7,956 nt of DNA from Desulfobacterales bacterium. GTDB taxonomy: Bacteria; Desulfobacterota; Desulfobacteria; Desulfobacterales; BuS5. Positions 5,902-7,956 of this stretch are shown in pieces. The translations under genes and the position numbers were made by a program. The notes beneath the pieces were generated by a model. The model was not told the origin of the DNA and ran no database searches. It saw nothing but the letters and a program-made list of their open reading frames with translations. Position 1 is the stretch's first letter, and every line of letters begins with the position of its first letter. Location of the stretch: positions 1 through 7,956 of the forward strand of contig JAERRQ010000330.1 of assembly GCA_016735355.1 (NCBI GenBank), given 5' to 3'.

Positions 5902-7599
5902 ATGAAACCCCATAAAAAATCCGATAATGTTTATTACCAGTCGCTTGGCAGAAAAGTGATTTTTCAAATCACCATAATGTCACTCATCCCGATTTTTATA
6001 GTCAGTTGTATTATTCTTGTTCAGTTTCAGAAAGCAAATCATAAGAAAGTTCACGCCCATTTAGTAGAGCTTGTATTAAAGCATAAACAGAATATAGATG
6101 GTTTTTTAACGGAAAAATTGAATAATATCCAAGTGGTATCAAAGTTATTCTCATATGTTGAGTTAGGCAATGAATCATTTTTGGAGAATAAACTGGCCGT
6201 GCTGCGCCAGGGATTTGATGGAGTCTTTGTGGATCTGGGAGTGATTGATGATCAGGGCCTTCAGGTTGCTTATGCCGGTCCCTTTAAGCTGCTGAAAGCC
6301 GATTATTCAAAAGCTGAATGGTTTACAACTGCTATTCAAAATCGATATTTTATCAGCGATGTTTTTTTAGGTCTGCGTGAGCATCCCCATTTTATCATTA
6401 CCGTCAGGCAGAATTGGAAAGGCCGGTACTGGATTCTGAGGGCCACCATCGATTTTAACGCATTCAACTCATTAGTGGAAAACCTTCGCATCGGCAAAAC
6501 AGGATTCGCCTTTATAATTAATAAAAAAGGAGATTTTCAGACAAAGTCATTTTTCGACTCTATAGCCAGTAAGGAAAACATTTTAAATTTTTTAAAATGT
6601 TGCGTGAAGAGCGAAAGGAAAGAGTATGTTTTTGAGAGAACCGATGATTCAGGCACTGACAAAATATATGTGGCATCATTTCTCAAAAATGGCGACTGGA
6701 TTCTGTTGTATCAGCAGAACGCGCGGGATGCTTTTTCTGACTTTAACCACGCCCGAAATATAGCTGTAATGTTAATATTGGTAACTGTTCTATGCGTTAT
6801 TCTTTATGCCGTTCTGTTCTCAAAAAATGTGATCCGACGTATTAGGAAATCCGACACTGAAAGTAAGGCAATGAACGAGCAGGTAATAGAGACCGGCAAA
6901 CTGGCAACTGTAGGTGAATTGGCGGCCGGGATTGCCCATGAAATCAACAACCCGGTTGCCATTATGGTTGAAGAAGCGGGCTGGATAGAAGATCTGCTGG
7001 AGGAAGAGGAATTTGAAGAATCCGAGAATTTCGATGAATTTCAAAGGGCTCTGAAACAGATCAATACCCAGGGAAAACGCTGCAAGGCGATAACCCATAA
7101 ATTATTGAGTTTTGCAAGAAAGACCGATAGCAGAATTACCGAGATGCAGATAAATGACCTCCTTGAAGATATGGTTGCGCTTTCAGCGCAAAGAGCTAAA
7201 TACAGCAATGTTGAAATCATTACGACTTTTGATAATGAACTGCCGGAGATACGTTTGTCCCATTCGGAAATGCAGCAGGTATTTCTTAATCTGATAAATA
7301 ACGCCCTTGATGCCATGGAGGATAAGGGCGGAATTCTCAATATAGAGAGCAGGCTGGCAGACGATTATATTGAGATAAAAATTGCGGATAATGGTACCGG
7401 AATTCCAGCCGCCAATCTTTCAAGAATATTTGATCCTTTTTTTACAACCAAACCGGTCGGCAAAGGAACCGGCCTGGGGCTTTCTATTTGTTACGGCATT
7501 ATAAAAAAGATGGGCGGTGACATAGAAGCTGAGAGCTTAATCGATATGGGAACAACATTTAAGATTAAATTACCTTGTAACAAAAAAACAGTTGTATAG
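5902..7599 (+). CDS. Membrane sensor histidine kinase with periplasmic Cache-like sensor domain
   Basis: The protein has 565 residues. Membrane segments are at about 19-41 ([20 protein letters not shown] region) and 287-306 ([20 protein letters not shown]). The roughly 245 residues between them form a periplasmic sensor with the pattern of a double Cache domain ([33 protein letters not shown], then a second lobe [15 protein letters not shown]). Only about 30 residues separate TM2 from the dimerisation helix, so a full HAMP or PAS domain does not fit. The H-box is GIAHEINNP with His346. The N-box is [10 protein letters not shown] (463-472), G1 is DNGTGIP (496-502), F is FDPFFTTK (510-517) and G2 is GKGTGLGLS (520-528), so the kinase appears complete. 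Cache domains usually sense small organic acids, amino acids or similar extracellular ligands; this ligand is unknown. The start is the first ATG after an in-frame TAG at 5875, but it lacks a good ribosome binding site. The gene abuts the response regulator, its likely partner. Confidence 0.93.
   Translation: MKPHKKSDNVYYQSLGRKVIFQITIMSLIPIFIVSCIILVQFQKANHKKVHAHLVELVLKHKQNIDGFLTEKLNNIQVVSKLFSYVELGNESFLENKLAVLRQGFDGVFVDLGVIDDQGLQVAYAGPFKLLKADYSKAEWFTTAIQNRYFISDVFLGLREHPHFIITVRQNWKGRYWILRATIDFNAFNSLVENLRIGKTGFAFIINKKGDFQTKSFFDSIASKENILNFLKCCVKSERKEYVFERTDDSGTDKIYVASFLKNGDWILLYQQNARDAFSDFNHARNIAVMLILVTVLCVILYAVLFSKNVIRRIRKSDTESKAMNEQVIETGKLATVGELAAGIAHEINNPVAIMVEEAGWIEDLLEEEEFEESENFDEFQRALKQINTQGKRCKAITHKLLSFARKTDSRITEMQINDLLEDMVALSAQRAKYSNVEIITTFDNELPEIRLSHSEMQQVFLNLINNALDAMEDKGGILNIESRLADDYIEIKIADNGTGIPAANLSRIFDPFFTTKPVGKGTGLGLSICYGIIKKMGGDIEAESLIDMGTTFKIKLPCNKKTVV
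6577..6601. repeat. Perfect 11-bp inverted repeat inside the histidine kinase gene
   Basis: AACATTTTAAA (6577-6587) and TTTAAAATGTT (6591-6601) are exact reverse complements separated by TTT. The repeat lies in the codons for the end of the periplasmic sensor domain (around ILNFLK). In RNA it would form an A-U hairpin with a 3-base loop. No T-run follows, so it is not a standard terminator. It may be chance in AT-rich sequence. Confidence 0.6.
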
Positions 7600-7956
7600 A
7601 TGGAAAAAATGATGTCAGAGAATACAGCAAAAAAAAATCAGACTGATTCGGAAAAATCCGGCAACCCTGAACCGATCAGGCTTCTCCTGGTGGATGATGA
7701 GAAAGGATTTGCAAATGTTATTTCAAAAAGATTGGGGAAAAGAAATATTGATGTAGCTACGACTTACAGCGGCGCTGAAGCCATTAAGGTACTCAGGGAA
7801 AAAAAATTTGATGTGGCTGTTCTGGATCTGAAAATGGAGGATATGGATGGGATTGAAGTTTTAAAAATATTCAAAACCATGGCTCCGGATCTTTCCGTGG
7901 TCATGTTGACCGGTCACGGTTCCGGACAGGCGGCCAGGGACGGAATTGCCTTGGGG
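7600..7956 (+). CDS. Response regulator, receiver domain, 3'-truncated by the window edge
   Basis: The frame is open from the ATG at 7600 to the last base: 119 residues, no stop. Residues 1-25 are a polar extension (Lys, Asn, Glu, Ser). Residues 26-119 are a receiver domain: LLLVDDE with acidic pair Asp32/Asp33, phospho-acceptor Asp76 in VLDLKMEDMDG, and Thr104 in VMLTGHG. The conserved lysine near the end of the receiver lies beyond the edge. It starts immediately after the kinase stop (TAG-ATG), so translation is probably coupled. ATGs at 7609 and 7612 are alternative starts, since no strong ribosome binding site distinguishes them. The protein presumably accepts phosphate from the upstream kinase. 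Whether it continues into an AAA+ sigma-54 activator, another output, or ends as a single-domain receiver cannot be seen. A 9-A run at 7629-7637 falls in the extension and does not break the frame. Confidence 0.9.
   Translation, partial: MEKMMSENTAKKNQTDSEKSGNPEPIRLLLVDDEKGFANVISKRLGKRNIDVATTYSGAEAIKVLREKKFDVAVLDLKMEDMDGIEVLKIFKTMAPDLSVVMLTGHGSGQAARDGIALG

Noticed and set aside
1013..7340. Minus-strand open frames of 60-146 codons opposite the main genes
   Set aside because: All lie opposite well-supported coding sequence, show no recognisable domains and are expected shadows of it.
7629..7637. Run of nine A in the response regulator as a frameshift or slippage site
   Set aside because: The annotated frame reads straight through into an intact receiver domain; no sign of a required shift.
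1..7956. tRNA, rRNA, CRISPR, insertion sequence, attachment site or riboswitch
   Set aside because: No cloverleaf, regular direct-repeat array, transposase, terminal inverted repeats or recognisable aptamer was seen on reading the window.

Overview
The window looks like chromosome from an anaerobic Desulfobacterota-type bacterium (the former sulfate-reducing deltaproteobacteria). That placement is inferred from the moderate-to-low GC, the very AT-rich intergenic DNA, and the gene set: an AcuB-like CBS/ACT protein, a fused ADP-forming acyl-CoA synthetase/GNAT, a cytidylate-kinase-like protein, a universal stress protein, and a Cache-type histidine kinase with its response regulator. No marker gene fixes the taxon. 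All genes are on the + strand, and I see no mobile element, RNA gene, CRISPR array or phage signature.

Layout. Bases 2-613 are the 3' part of an MTA-phosphorylase/purine nucleoside phosphorylase family gene cut by the left edge. A 340-base AT-rich gap (614-953) follows; it carries a good sigma-54 promoter (841-857) and, about 110 bp upstream of that, a short palindrome (721-735) where an enhancer-binding protein could sit. Four genes follow with gaps of 36, 53 and 64 bases and mostly strong ribosome binding sites: the AcuB-like protein (954-1631), the 893-residue synthetase/acetyltransferase fusion (1668-4349), the cytidylate-kinase-like protein (4403-5149) and the universal stress protein (5214-5681). 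A 220-base gap with possible terminator and promoter signals precedes a membrane sensor histidine kinase (5902-7599). Its stop codon directly abuts the start of a response regulator (7600 to the right edge, cut after 119 residues).

How they may work together. The synthetase part keeps the histidine that carries the phosphoryl group in ADP-forming acyl-CoA synthetases, so it may interconvert acyl-CoA + ADP + Pi and acid + ATP + CoA. The fused C-terminal GNAT resembles lysine acetyltransferases that control acyl-CoA synthetases. The neighbouring AcuB-like protein recalls the Bacillus acuAB arrangement, in which a GNAT and a CBS/ACT protein flank acetate metabolism. With an adenylate-binding USP and a kinase-fold protein alongside, the simplest reading is an acyl-CoA/acetate energy module that responds to nucleotide state, expressed from a sigma-54 promoter and followed by a two-component system. 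Control of the module by that system is inference, not shown by the sequence.
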